In this document: positions 26,476 to 38,830 of the stretch, piece by piece
How the letters are laid out: each line of letters opens with the position of its first letter
How positions within the stretch are numbered: the stretch's first letter is position 1
DNA from: Mallotus nudiflorus
Lineage: Eukaryota; Streptophyta; Magnoliopsida; Malpighiales; Euphorbiaceae
Assembly: GCA_947683625.1 (NCBI GenBank)
Contig: CANTUR010000130.1
Location: 868,001 to 932,000, forward strand
Length of the DNA stretch: 64,000 nucleotides
Reading direction: 5' to 3'
Position numbers and translations under genes: made by a program
The notes under the pieces: model-generated
What the model saw: the letters and a program-made list of their open reading frames with translations, nothing else
Told to the model about the DNA's origin: nothing
The model's database searches: none

Positions 26476-27626
26476 CAGTGCTACAACATGGTATATACAT
26501 TATATCGCGAGGGCACTTGGAATTCTCATGTTAATGTTAAGAAAACACATTACAGTTTGTCCTTGCAGAGAGCAGAATGAGCCATTGAGAGAGAGCATCA
26601 CAATTAAGCCAATTTTTGTCTTGTAAATGCAAATTTTTCTGACGCTGCACCACAAGTGGTTATGTGAATCAACAGCATTCCTGTTGGCATTTTTTCATGT
26701 ATCCACAGATAAAATTAGCAAGATGGATAATTTTCCATACGTAGTCCACTGTCCACCCACTTTGGTCTTTGGGCATTGAACATCTCCTGTTTCACGAGGA
26801 CATGCGAAACATATTTGAAATTGAGAGAGGTTTTCAGTTGTTTTACGTCATGAAAAAGAGTTAACGGTTGTCATTGTCAGTCACAGAGCAAATATTTTTT
26901 GTGTCTATGCACTCAGAATTTCATTCTAATAACATTAAGGAAAAAGATTTGACTACTGGCAATGTTTTTTAAAAATGCCTTTCTCGAATTGATTTGGCCT
27001 CCTGTATCATGTGTATCATGTCTCAAAAAGAGAGGAGCACAAAACTAATTTTAATAACAAATGTCCTGTTCTACCATGGACAGTGGATCATTGTTCCATC
27101 AATAAAGCTGTTCTATTACCCACCCGGCTTAAACAAATTGTTCTGAATAGGGTTGGCTTGAAATTATGCCATTTAATCATACAGGGAGATGGTTTTTTTT
27201 TTTTTTTAACTCTAGATCAAATGATTAAATCACAATACCACAAGGAAAAAAAATATAAAGTAAAGATTTGATCTCTAATATTCTCAATAGAATATCTACA
27301 TTTTTTGTATTCACATTTTTTATCTCTTATGAGAATGGAAGACAGTACTTACAACACGAGTTTTGAGGAAATTCAATTGTGGAACTAACCATGAGTGCTA
27401 TCCACATTTGCAACGTGAATAACAAATTAGAGTTTTCTATGTTTCTTTACTCGTTCAATTGTTTTGGTAATTCCTGTTGAGATTGGGCGCCGCACTAAGC
27501 TTTTTTTCTTTTTTTGGATTTTTAGCAAGTGTTGTCATTTTCTTCTTTTGGTGCTGCACCGAAAAATTATGAAAACGTGAAAAAGGGGAGGAAAAAGGAA
27601 AAATGATTCACACCGAGTGAATTAGG
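26476..27626. other. 3' UTR of the MUN gene and downstream intergenic DNA
   Basis: Probable 3' UTR to about 26750. After that no gene or structured element is seen, apart from a T-homopolymer at about 27192-27207. Confidence 0.5.
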
Positions 27627-27715
27627 GCTGTGAATTTGTAATATGAACCAGTTAAACGATGCAAAGTTAAGTGGGTTTGAATTTAGATTAAATAAGTTTG
27701 AATTATAAACGGGTC

Positions 27716-27837
27716 ATTCCGTTTAAAACATGAATAAAGTTATGTCTAAAGGGGTTGAATCCGTTTAGACACGATTATTCCGTTTAAAACACGAATAAAA
27801 TTATGTCTAAAGGGGTTGAATCCGTTTAGACACGATT
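27716..27837. repeat. Two tandem copies of a 61-bp unit
   Basis: Copies at 27716-27776 and 27777-27837 start attccgtttaaaaca and end tagacacgatt. I see two substitutions between them (atgaataaag vs acgaataaaa), so this is a recent duplication within the element. Confidence 0.92.
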
Positions 27838-27974
27838 ATTAAACGGATCACACGATTAACCTGTAATCCGTTTAAACACGTTTATTAAATAGACCATACG
27901 ATTAACATGTAATCCGTTTATATAATACCTTTACATTTATTAAATTAGTTTTTGCTATAACATATTGTATTAAT

Positions 27975-27975
<1 letters not shown>

Positions 27976-28016
<41 letters not shown>
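27976..28016. repeat. (AT)n dinucleotide microsatellite
   Basis: About 20 uninterrupted AT units inside the transposon-like element. Confidence 0.95.
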
Positions 28017-28020
<4 letters not shown>

Positions 28021-28544
28021 ACATATAATTTAGTTAATTTATTATTGAGTGATAATATATTGTTAATTGTGTTGATATGAATACTTTTGGTGAATTATTA
28101 TTAACTATAAACTTTTATAGTATTTTAAGTTTCGAACAATGTCAATTGAATTAGATATGCAATGCTAAAATTATATATCTTTAAAATGTAGTAAAAATTA
28201 ATATTGTCAATTGTTTAATATATTATTAACATATAATCTTGACATATATATAGTTTTTACTCTTTATATTATTACATATAATAGATTTTGTTTCATCAAT
28301 TATGTTAATAGAAATTTCGAAATATATCAAGTATTTAAAATACTATATAATACTAATTTATTTTTATATATAGATTTTAAATTATAAAATAGAGTAAAAA
28401 TCACATATTTATATTAAGATTATATGAATTTCATTAAATTAATATTGATATTATGATAAAAAATTTAGTTTTAAGTGTTGATATAAACCTAATTTAATTT
28501 TAAGTTTTCATATAATATTAACTTAATATAATATTTTTAGTATT

Positions 28545-28662
28545 AAACGTGTCTTAACATGTCAAGCATGTTTTAAACGTGTATTAACACATTTAGACCT
28601 GAATAGATTAAACGTGTCTTAACATGTTAAATGTATTTTAACACGTTTAGACCTGAATAGAT
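28545..28662. repeat. Tandem duplication of a 55-64 bp unit
   Basis: Two copies begin aaacgtgtcttaacatgt and end tttagacctgaatagatt. The first carries an extra internal segment of about 10 bp. Confidence 0.85.
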
Positions 28663-29364
28663 TAAACGGATCGTATCGTGTAATTTGTTAATAAACTTAT
28701 CCATTTTTGAGTTTATAATTTTAACATGATTAATTAAACGAGTTGTGTTCAAATTGATCATATATGTATTATTATCGTGTCTTGACACGATCCATTTACC
28801 CCCAGTGGACACGAATTGCCAGCCCTAGACCGAACCAAGTCCACTAGCCAGATTCCAGGAAAACGCCTATTTCTTTGTTTAATACCACTGATTTCTTTGG
28901 CTGTATTGTGATCAGCCCTTGCATGTGCGATATTTAATATAATATTTAATACACGCTTTACATTATAATACTCTAATTGCAAACATGTCATTTTTTCTAG
29001 TCAAGGATCAATCATTTATCTTCATAAGAGGAATATTCTTATCCATATCCTATAGTAAATTAGATGTATGGCACGTAAATTAAATTGTGTTGTGTGAAAG
29101 AATATAACCGGCGGTACTAGATCTCAAATTCAATAAAGTTCAAAAGAATGAAAAATAAAAACTTATAATAATAATAAAGAAGCAAACTGCCATCTGATGC
29201 CGTCTTTGGGATGTTGGTACCATACATTTGATGATAGTAATGTTGCCATACATTGACAATTGAAACCAAAACATAAAACATTTGTTTAGCTTAAACCATG
29301 ATTTGGCCCTGGTTTTGCCAATAATATTTTTTGTACGACGTGACGTCCAACTACATTTATCATG

Positions 29365-29946
29365 TCATTGACAAAAATTTACATTTGAAAAGACTGTAAC
29401 CGGAATGCCAATCACTGTTTCACAACCAAATTCGGAGGTTTCTTGATGATCTGCAATATTTCCATAATTATTTGGTAATCTTTGACCACCGCCGGCTCTA
29501 TGTTGAAAACCGGTCAATTTTACAGCAAGATTGACAATTCCATGCCCTCTTGTACCATCTCTGGACCTTATACGATAATTCAAGTGCCTAATCGAGTTAT
29601 CCGGCGCCGACAACCCAATATCAGCCACCGGAATCTGGCACCAACCGAGTAATACTTTTCCCTTAAGAAGCCTTTTAGTGTAGAGTTCAAGATATATACA
29701 AGCGTATCTGTTAGCAAGAAAAGTAGCAGTGTCTATAGGAACATGAAACTTATCACCCCAAGTGGGATTCATCCCTCCCTGATCATCGATTCTCGTTGTG
29801 TAAACCTGACAACTGTTATCATCATCCGTAGCGTTGCATGGGATTGGAGGGTAAGTGGTGATGGTGATGAAAGGTCTTAAACGGTGAGAGAAAAGGCTTG
29901 AAGATGTGCTCTTGAGACCTTGAGCTGATAAGACTGTGATCTCCAT
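29365..29946 (-). CDS. C2-domain protein of the BON1-associated (BAP) type
   Basis: A single exon of 193 residues; ATG is at 29946-29944 and the stop at 29367-29365. One C2 domain fills about residues 1-130: MEITVLSAQGLK is the first strand, LRPFITITTYPP the second, followed by DDQGGMNPTWGDKFHVPI and LELYTKRLLKGKVLLGWCQI. After SYR-type LNYRIRSRDGTRGHGIVNL comes a short linker and a conserved tail, CETVIGIPVTVF. Known BAP proteins are small C2 proteins that bind membranes and the copine BON1 and damp defence-related cell death; that role is by family only. The Ca2+-site aspartates are only partly evident, so calcium binding is uncertain. It is intronless, as in relatives. It could equally be called an SRC2-like C2 protein. 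Confidence 0.88.
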   Translation of the reverse strand: MEITVLSAQGLKSTSSSLFSHRLRPFITITTYPPIPCNATDDDNSCQVYTTRIDDQGGMNPTWGDKFHVPIDTATFLANRYACIYLELYTKRLLKGKVLLGWCQIPVADIGLSAPDNSIRHLNYRIRSRDGTRGHGIVNLAVKLTGFQHRAGGGQRLPNNYGNIADHQETSEFGCETVIGIPVTVFSNVNFCQ

Positions 29947-30011
29947 TTGCAGAGATGCTTCAAGAAAGGTATATACGCAGAATTGAAGCTTGTTCTTTTA
30001 CCCTGAATGTG

Positions 30012-30031
30012 TACGTTTATATATATATATG
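30012..30031 (-). promoter_or_regulatory. Probable TATA region of the C2 gene
   Basis: An uninterrupted tatatatatata run reads as a TATA box on the minus strand about 70-85 bp upstream of the ATG. This spacing would give a short leader. A simple AT repeat can mimic a TATA box. Confidence 0.45.
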
Positions 30032-30199
30032 TGCGTGTGAGAGAGAGGAGCAAATTAATGATGAAAGTGAAAAAAGAGGGTTCTTGAGAGGTTGGGGGTA
30101 GTGAGAGTGCAGTTTCGTTGTGGAAATGAGCAGATCATACGATATGGAAATTTAAACAGAACGGATGTTTCTAAGTAACTGATGCAAAGTAACAGAATT

Positions 30200-33100
30200 T
30201 TCGCGCCTATTCAAGTCAACTCCAAAACAATAAGTCCCCGCAAATATCCACATGTCACCACTAACTAAAATGACAATTTTTTTTTACCACTCGCATCAAG
30301 ATTCACCGACTAATTCAGTTTAATATGAATGAAATCACCATTAAGTATTTCTTTTTTTTTTTTAAAGTAAAAATAATTTTATAGTTTTGTTAATTTTCAA
30401 ATATTTTCACAAAAGAAAATAATTTAATTACTACCTTGTTAATAATAGCCCTAAATTATTTTAACACTACATATTTTTTTTCTCTTTCAGTCCATCAGTA
30501 ATGATAATATCAAATTAATTACAGCGACAGTATTATGAAAACAAATTCGGTAAAAAGTAGAACTCCATCATCAATAAAAGATATAAAAGCAGTTGAGTAA
30601 TTTAATTGGAATAAGGTACAAATTGTACTCTTATTATGTCAAAATTTATATTTGATTTTAATATTTTTTTTTCATAAATAGATCGTAATTTTTTAAAATT
30701 AAATTAAATTATTTTTTTAAATAATTGTTACAATTAAGTTCTAAAAATAAAAAAAAGTTTAACTTTAACATTAATTAATAAAAATTAATTTAAATAACAG
30801 TGTGGATTAATGAAATTGCTTTTAAAATAAACATTTATGAATTTTTAAATTTATAAAAACCATTTTTTAATTTTTTGAAAAATTAAAAAAAGTTTAAAAT
30901 AATTTTTATATATAGAAAAATTTTACAATCAAACCATATACATTTAATAAAATAAATAAAAAATTTTATATGCTCGATAATTTAAAATTTTTAAAAATTT
31001 AAAAATTTCTATAAATTTAAATATTTTTAAAAAATTATTATTTGCATAGAAAATTTTTAATTTTTTTCTTAAATGTATATTATTTGATTTCAAAATTTTA
31101 TGATATATGAAAATTATTTTTTTAACTTTTTATAGTTTTTAAAAAATATAAAAAATATTTCTATAAATTTAATAAATTCGTTACAAATTTAAAAACTTTA
31201 TAAATATTTATTTTGAAAGTAATTTTATAAATTTGCATTATTAGTCGAACTAATTGTTATCAAGTTAAACTATAAATTTCAGAATCCAATTTGTAAATTA
31301 TCCCATTTAATTACAAATTTTTTTTATGACTTTAAAAAGTTGTAAATTAATATAAACACGACAAGGATGAAATTTTTCTCCTTTTGAAAAAAAAAAAAAA
31401 AATACTCTACAAAAGTTCTGGTGGCCTGGTGCAACAATTTTTTCAATATTTATTAGAGAGAAAAGTTAGTATTGATAAAATTTCAGAATCAATATATGTT
31501 TTAAACAAGGAAATTTCATATTTTTTTTTTAAAAAAAAGGAAATTTCATTTTTTATTTTCATTTTCTGCAAAGAATTTCTCATCTGTGTTCAGTGTAATA
31601 CAGATGTTAATCAAAAAGTAAAAATTTCTCTTTTAGAATCTGTGTAATTGAGGTGGAGAAGGGCGATTTAAGTTGAAGGTGTTAGATGCATGGATTTTCT
31701 GTTCAATTTCCACATAAATATCAATGTCAGTCATTATACGTCGGTTGTGGAAGTCTTGTGCTGTTTCTCTCATAAATTATACAATTTCTGACTTAATTTG
31801 TAGACTTTTTGGTAACTTTCTCTGCAATTCCATTTATTTCTTCTTCCTCTTCAAGATTTTGCAATTCCTAGCTAGGCAAAGAAGAAAAGTTCATGTTCAA
31901 TGACCAGTAAAATGAAGGTAATTGCACACAAAAGACACGCACATATATATGTATGTTGTATTTTCTTAAATCAACAACCACCGTTAAAAACAATCGTACA
32001 GAACTATTTTTGGTTAAGTCAAGTTTTGGATTTCAATCCTAATATATATAGGCTGTTATATTTAATTAATTGTTAAAAAAATTTTGTCGTCCTTATAATC
32101 CTACTCATATATATATATATAGTTGTATGACTTAAATCCCAATGGACTGCATAATAGAATAGTTCTCCCCTTTAAATTGACAATAAAAGTAATCGAACTC
32201 TGCATATTAAAATATCTTTGAAGATAAATTATCACTTGACTACTTTTTCACTGATAAAAAAAAATATATTAACGAAGCAAAAACACTCAAAATTAATGAT
32301 ATTATCTAATTGGTAGATGTGATACTCTAATTGTAAATAAATTTTTTTCAGAAAAAAATAAAAACACACATTTTGATTAATAATATGAATATACTTGCTT
32401 AATGATTGGATCAAATTCTGCAATATAAATTTTTTATTTTTTTAGAAAAAATTCATACATATTTGTTGAAAAGCCTATAATTTACTTTCGAATGAAATAT
32501 GGAAGTATGCAATTGGAGAAATTTCTCCATAATTTATTAGAATTTAAAAAAAAAACTTATTTTATAATTATTAAGTCAAATTTCCACATTAAAAAATTTG
32601 AATAAGTTGTAATAATAAAAATCCATTTTGCAATTTGCAACTAGAGGTTGAGAAAAGAATTTTCTTAACAACTATTATGCATATGCGTAAGATTCAACAA
32701 CAAGCATTTTTTGTAGCACAGAATTTTCCATCCTTTACCAAATGCATTAATTTTCTTTTGAACAGTATTATCAAATTGCATTATGAAAAATAAAATACAG
32801 TGACTGAAGCTTTTTCTTTTGTTAGTTCCCTTTAATATTACCAAGTCAAAACTAAAAAAGCAAGAATTCACCAGCATCTTCCAATGAGTTTCATCATCGA
32901 TTCATGCACACAAGTTGTACAGATAATTAATCATGGGGGACAACACAAACCTTTTTTTTTTTCTTTTTTTTTTTTTAAAGTAAATATTAATTAGATTGTT
33001 GTATTGTTTTTCACTCAATCAATTCGAGGGTCCACACCACCACCCTTAACTTTTGGAAAAAGAGTCCCTTCAAAAAAGGAAAGAAAATAAAAAAAATAAA

Positions 33101-33989
33101 CTTTTTTTTTTTTCTAAATCATACGTTTATCTTAATATCTATAATTATACTTTTGTATTCATATCTATGCTTTTTAATAAAAAGTATATAACATTGAAAA
33201 GAAAATAAAGTTACGTATTGATTTTTCTAACGACTTTGAAAAAATAAATTTTAAAACCATTTTCTAAAAAAATCAAACATTATTAATATAATAAGAATCA
33301 TATGAATAATTGTAATGTCAAATCAAATAGAATAAAACTGTTAAGATAAAATATTCTTCCTCAACATTATATGATTTTGAACAGCAAAATGTTGAATTAA
33401 ATACAGCTAATTTCTCTTATTTGGTCACATCAAAATAGTAATTTTTTTTATCAATATCAAAATGGGAATCGGTTCAATGTATATGCAAGTTTTGATATAG
33501 ATATAATGAATTTAAAATTACAAAACGTATTAAAAGACTCAAAAAAAAGTTTTATATATAAAAATGGTAATTTGCAATGTAACATTCACTAGGTTATATT
33601 GAATTGAACCAGTCATGTACAATTTGTTAACTACATGTATATTTTATTTAAATAATAAAAAACATTATGAAATCTATTTGCCAAAGTAACAATTGAGACT
33701 AAATTCTAGTCATTTAAGGTGTAATTATTCATAATTCAAAAGGGATTCTCTTTTTTATCTAGTGAGAAAAGGGACCAAAAATAAAAGTAAAAAAAGCAAA
33801 TTATTCCAAAGGTAAAAAAGAAAAAGAAAACAAGATAGTAAGAGGGAACAAATTCCATGGAAATTTTACACACTTCCTACTCAAGAGCTTAAAGAGCAAA
33901 ATTTAAAAAGTATACGTTAAATTAGTTATTAAAAATATTGTCATCCTTTTAATTATATTAAATTCAATAAAGTGAATTATGAATAGGAA
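30200..33989. other. Long AT-rich intergenic region
   Basis: No gene seen. It contains many A/T homopolymers (for example 31387-31401 and 32950-32976) and short AT repeats such as tatatatata at 32109-32120. Short open frames here are low-complexity Lys/Phe/Ile-rich and unconvincing. Confidence 0.6.
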
Positions 33990-34449
33990 AAAAAAGTTTA
34001 ATTTATATCATATTTTTGAAAACAACATATTGGTCTAACAGTTATGTTCTTATCCCTTATTAATTAGGGATAACATTATTTATTAGGCTTAACCCCATTC
34101 AATTAAATTAAATTAGTTGAGATAGGTGTAGTTGGGGGGCTAATATTTTTCCAGTTGATGCCAGATTACCTCAGCTTGAGTCAAGAATGACGCACACATT
34201 TTTCAAGGGTTGCTTTTAGATGTACTTGTGCCCAAATCAAATGAAGTTTTAGGGGTCTCTTAGAGGCAAGAAGTATAGTCTACAAGCCCAAAAAAGACCA
34301 ATAATTGTATCAGAATAATGGAAAAAATCATGGCCCACTATTAAATGTGTCTCTGGTTTGGGGCTTTATGGGCAGGTCGATGATTAATAGTAGTAAGCAC
34401 CTGGAGACCATTTGACTCCCAAAAATCCAACAACCATTATTAAAATAAG
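33990..34449. repeat. Duplicated segment 1, copy A (matches the 3' flank of the HSF gene)
   Basis: Diverged direct repeat of 38215-38555. Shared blocks include gtttaatttat(a/t)tcatatttttgaaaac, ccccattcaattaaattaaa, gtgtagttgg, ggctaatatttttccagt, gatgccagattac and cccaaatcaaatgaagttt. Weaker similarity continues through tttggggctttatgggcag to attattaaaata. It ends abruptly where copy A switches to HSF promoter-like sequence. Confidence 0.85.
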
Positions 34450-34595
34450 TTCCTTTCCTGAAACTTCTCTATAATTTCATACGTCGTCGTTTTAGTATGA
34501 GCAAAGAATTTTTACCATTACGTTGGTTTGACGCACTTGTCGATTAGTCGCGGAGATGAGCCCCCAACTGAATATGTCTCATGTTTTCTTAAAGA
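34449..34595. repeat. Duplicated segment 2, copy A (ghost of the HSF promoter)
   Basis: Diverged direct repeat of 41675-41815, upstream of the HSF gene. Shared: ttcctttcc(t/a)gaaacttctct, atttcatacgtcgtcgtttta, gtatgagcaaa, gaatttttacc, ttacgttgg, cacttgtcgat and cggag. In this copy it joins segment 1 directly, with no HSF coding sequence between them. Confidence 0.9.
34455..34467. promoter_or_regulatory. Retained heat-shock element in the ghost promoter
   Basis: TTCctGAAacTTC is a perfect three-unit heat-shock element. It corresponds to 41680-41692 in the intact HSF upstream region, where ct is ca. Confidence 0.6.
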
Positions 34596-35865
34596 AAGTT
34601 ACTACATCTCTGCCAATTGAAATATGATATAAAGTTGACAACAACCAATTGATTTTCACAAAGAAGTATCTCAATGCAGATTCTGACAGCTCTATGTCAT
34701 CAACAGTAGGAGGATTCCTCGTGGTATATATGAAAACAAAAATCATTAATAAAATAAATAAAGTATATGTTTGATGATACAGGAGATTTTAATATACGTA
34801 TAAAATGGAAAATGGGATTTAAAAAAAATAAAATTGACTATATGTGTATATTAAGCCTGACATTTTGATTTATCCGGCACTGTTAAACCATATGAAGAGG
34901 ATGATCAACAAAATCAACAAACTATACAAATGGAAAGAAACATTAGTGCACTGCAGATGGAATGAAACGATAGTGCTTCACTGAGCAGGTCAAATATCAT
35001 CAAATCATGATAAAGAAACCTCTTGTAAAGAGGAAAAGGAGTCATTCTCCTTTTATCTGAATGTCAACAAAAACATCTCCTTGTATACCAATGCATGAAA
35101 AAGGAAGTGAACTTCTTTAACAATTAACATCTTCCCAAATCAATGTTTCTAAAAACTAAACAAAAATCGTCTGAATATTTGATATGCAACTTGATTTTAA
35201 GAACTACCGTCCATGTGGAGGCATGGGTTGTACAAACAGCTAGTTAAACAGTGAATCCAAGAAAACCACCCAGCACCACTCTATAATTAGCTAGTTGTGT
35301 CTGATGCATGTTTATAAAGGAAAGCAAAAAAAGATGCATGGATAAACAGAGAAAGCATCGTAGAGTTAGCAATTCATGCGATGACCTCTAAATGATACAA
35401 AAATGTAAAAATAGAAGGATATCAAAAGTGACAAAGCTAGCAAAAGGCAGGATAATCATACAACAAGCTAAGAAATGCAGTCATTAACTTCACGACATTT
35501 AGCCTACTCCATTAGAGCAACCTCCGCAGCTGAATGCTCTGTAGTCTTCCGATTGAAAAATCCAGGCAAACAATCATATCTAACATCTTTTACAATCACT
35601 GTGGACCTGAAGGAAAGCTCATGTGAAGGGCCTTCTTTGATTGTCTCATACAAAGTGAAAAATTTTAGTCTCATTCTATTAACTTTTGCAACCAAATAGT
35701 AAAAAATCCTCCAAAAGAAAAGTGTAACACAAAATAGACACTAACCTCTAGTGTCAGCGGCTATCAAAACACCGAGTAACTACACCATGCACAAAAAAAC
35801 ATGAAGTACATGAGGAAAAAAAAAGCAAAAGAACAAACCTTGAATGCTATCAAAACACAAAAGCA

Positions 35866-36035
35866 ACCACAATCTTTTCCTGTATAAGCAATTCGTGCTA
35901 AAGCTATGAGACTGTTGGCAGCAGACTTCAAGTGGTTGAAGAAATCAGACCTTATATCCTTTGTCGTCACATTTTCTTTCATTATAACATCATTCAATGG
36001 CTTCAGAAATTCAGCCAGCCAGCAATTTCAGGTTT
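35866..36035 (-). pseudogene. Exon fragment of an adenylyl-cyclase-associated protein (CAP) gene
   Basis: Read on the minus strand, the segment starts after a good acceptor (aatcag at 36041-36036) with KPEIAG. After a one-base deletion it continues AEFLKPLNDVIMKEN, then RSDFFNHLKSAANSLIALAR, then IAYTGKDCG. This is the conserved N-terminal-domain segment of plant CAP1, an actin-monomer-binding protein that promotes actin turnover. The expected gctggcctggct reads gctggctggct, breaking the frame. Only about 55 residues are present and no other CAP exon was found. Because the match starts at a splice acceptor, it was copied from genomic DNA and not from mRNA. Confidence 0.85.
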
Positions 36036-36364
36036 CTGATTCAATTAAAAATTAAACAATTTAACATAGCGAAAATCCTTTGCACATAACAAAAATGAAT
36101 GTCATAAAACACAACCAATTCTATACTTGTAATTTAGTAATTACAATAACTTCAATATACTCCCATGAAATTCAAAGCTGTAATCCCAAAATAAATAAAG
36201 AAATAGTACCAAAAAATGCAAAATAGATCAGTTGCCCCATAAACACATTAAGATCCAAAATGTTTATATAAACCACACCAATAATCCGAATCAAATTAAC
36301 ATAATTTCCTTATAACAACGATTAAGAGGAGAAATAATAATAACAGTGATTTGGAAAAGAAAAC

Positions 36365-36463
36365 CTTATTACTTAGTAGCCGCCGCTTTGTTGCATTGTG
36401 GGCGTTCTTGTGGAAAAGAGCTATAGGGGATGGTCGCAGAGTTGGGGATTGAAGGGTTTGCAT
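36365..36463 (-). other. Possible orphan first exon (transit-peptide-like)
   Basis: ATG 36463 opens 33 codons rich in Ser, Pro, Arg and Lys, ending at a plausible donor (aataag, then gttttc). The composition resembles an organelle-targeting leader. It would splice in phase to the CAP fragment acceptor but would soon meet a stop. I cannot identify the parent gene; it may be chance. Confidence 0.25.
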
Positions 36464-37574
36464 GGTGGTGGTCGCGGTGATGGTGGTGGTAATAGTGGTG
36501 GCGGAGAAGATGTGGAACTGATAATAGAGAGGAAAGGTGCCTGCAGACAATGTTGAACTGTTCTTCCTGCATTTGCTTATTCCTACCTTCAAAGAATCAA
36601 AGCTCAGACCATCATCACCTACAAAAGTCCGCTTTAGATCTTCAACCACAGTTGATGTCAAATTTTGATAAGAAAATGTTTCAATACTCATACTACTTGA
36701 ACAACAAAATTTGGTTACATTCAAAAGAAATTCTTCAAACATCAGCACAATTAAATACATACCCCAATTCTACATGCATGGAGAGAAACAAAACTCAAGA
36801 AAACATCTTTTTTTGTTTATAATCACCATTACCGTCATAAAAGTTTGCAAGAAAATATAAAAATTAAGGGAACATTGATTTTCCAGAGTCTGTTGACCTC
36901 TAATTTTCCAGAGTCCACCTCTGATAACCAATGAGATTTTCTTTACGAACACTGTAAGGGAAAAGTAGCAAATCTTTAAATGCTATACTTCAATCGCTCA
37001 ATCGTTGAAAAGCTTCATCTAATAATCATCAAAGTCAACATTAAAACAAAATTAAAGACATTCAGAGGGTCAATTGAGCAGAAATATGAAAGAATGAATG
37101 GCACAATAAAAAACATAAAATAAATGGCACACCTGAATTCCACAACAGAACTGCAAGAAATTAAAAGAAGAAAATAAGGACGCAACAATAGCCAATACTG
37201 ATTCTAAAAGCCTTCCTTCTATGATGCTTTCCTTCTTTACTCTTCTTGCAAAATAAAAACACAACCACCAAATTCTCAATTCCCTCATCTCTTCTCTTTC
37301 CTCCATTTCAACCAAAAAGACACAACATAACCGGTGAATAGCAGATGAAATGACAACACCTGCTGGAGAACTGTAACCTCTCTCAGAACCCTTCATTTTC
37401 CATTGCTGCTCCATTTTGTAACTGAAACAAAGAAAACGGATATTCAAAGCACCTAACCGCACAATCAAAGCAACAACACAAAGCACCTAAGAAACTTGCA
37501 AAATGCTTCATGGCACTAAAAACATGAGCTGGTAAAATTCATGCACTTACTTATTAGATATTTTATATAGATAT

Positions 37575-38140
37575 AGATAACGAAGACCTTCTTCTTTGTG
37601 TTAATTGTTGTTGATGTGGCTAATGTAAATAGAGCTGCCTGACTATTAATTTACCTATCGTTTAGGGACCATTTGAAAAGAATTTTTGTTATAGTTATTA
37701 TTATGTAAATTTGAATTTAAAGATAAGTAAAAAGAAAAAAATTATGTGACTATTGTAGTATTTTTTGTGATATTTAAAAGTATATGATTTTATTTTTTAA
37801 CATTTTAAGATCATATCAATTGATATTGTCAATATTTTATAATTTAATTTTAATATAATAATAATTTTTAATAATAAAAATATTTTACGTGTGATTCATC
37901 ATTAATATAGCTATTTTGATTAAAAATTAAATATTTTTATTCTTTATAAAATAAAAAATACATCTTATTTTTATTAATTGTTAACTTATTTTAGTTAATT
38001 GGGTGCTATACTACTTAATAAATAATTTTTTCTATTTTTGAAACAATAAATAATTTTTTATTAAAACTTAATGTTATTTAACATTATATCATATATTTCT
38101 AATAATACTACTAAGTAGAGTATTAAAATATAAAAAATTA
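37575..38140. repeat. Duplicated segment 0, copy A side
   Basis: Diverged direct repeat of about 41865-42500. Shared: gtgttaattgttgttgatgt, ggctaatg, agctgcctg, ctattaatttacctat, gtttagggaccatttgaa, attatgtaaatttgaattta and aatgttatttaacattatat. Confidence 0.9.
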
Positions 38141-38214
38141 ATATATAAATATAGTCATGTTAAATGAATTGAACGGATATTAATAAATTGTGAATATAAA
38201 AAGTGTAAGAGAAA

Positions 38215-38555
38215 TAAAAAGTTTAATTTATTTCATATTTTTGAAAACTACTGTTATGTTATTGTCCTTTGTTAATTAGTGATAGCGTTAATTATTAGGT
38301 TAAACCCCATTCAATTAAATTAAATTAGTTGATAGGTGTAGTTGGGCGGCTAATATTTTTCCAGTCGAACTTCCTAATACATTTGCTTTGATGCCAGATT
38401 ACTTTTGACCTTCATACCTCTAAGAGTTTTTAAGGGTTTTCTTTTAGTTGTACCCAAATCAAATGAAGTTTAAAATAAGGGCCCACTCTAGGTTGGGGCC
38501 TTATAGGTGCAGAATATTTGAGTCCCATCATTAAAATATTCCATAGATGCATATG
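38215..38555. repeat. Duplicated segment 1, HSF-side copy
   Basis: Counterpart of 33990-34449. It lies about 1.3 kb beyond the stop codon of the minus-strand HSF gene, so it is that gene's 3' flank. Confidence 0.85.
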
Positions 38556-38830
38556 TACAAGTAATGGCTGGCTCCTCCTCTCCACTCCACCCAAAAAAGA
38601 ACAAAAACAAACAGAATTCTGAATGTTGTTGTTAGCAATAGCATACGCATCTTCATCCGAGTACCAAAACATTGACAAAAGCAAAACATCTACAGCCCTA
38701 AACTGAACTTGTAGTAGTCAAAAACTTCATTGCTTTATGCGTACCCTTCGCCAGTTAGATATTTTTTATCAAGTAATCAGAAACATGCTTCAGGTTCCAC
38801 TAGTACACAATAGAATATCTATCTCCATCA

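Larger units (their letters stand above)
27627..28828. mobile_element. Nonautonomous transposon-like element with short inverted ends and internal tandem repeats
   Basis: The left end tagggctgtgaatttgt is close to the reverse complement of the right end, ctagggctggcaattcgtgt. That terminal sequence is common at the ends of a plant Mutator-like nonautonomous group (inference from memory). The interior is non-coding and AT-rich, with repeated words such as aaacgtgt, aaacggat and tttagacacga in both orientations. Nine-base flanks do not match exactly, so the borders are approximate. Confidence 0.6.
34600..37570. other. Segment lying between duplicated blocks 2 and 0 in copy A only
   Basis: In the HSF copy, block 2 (41675-41815) is followed almost directly by block 0 (41870 onward). 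Here about 3 kb separates them. The interval contains a cyclase-associated protein gene fragment and a possible transit-peptide-like exon, both on the minus strand. Other minus-strand open stretches (about 35504-35695 and 37070-37486) are unrecognised. Confidence 0.6.

Noticed and set aside
37070..37486. 138-codon minus-strand open frame
   Set aside because: No recognisable domain, no splice context that joins it to a gene; kept only as an unrecognised open stretch.
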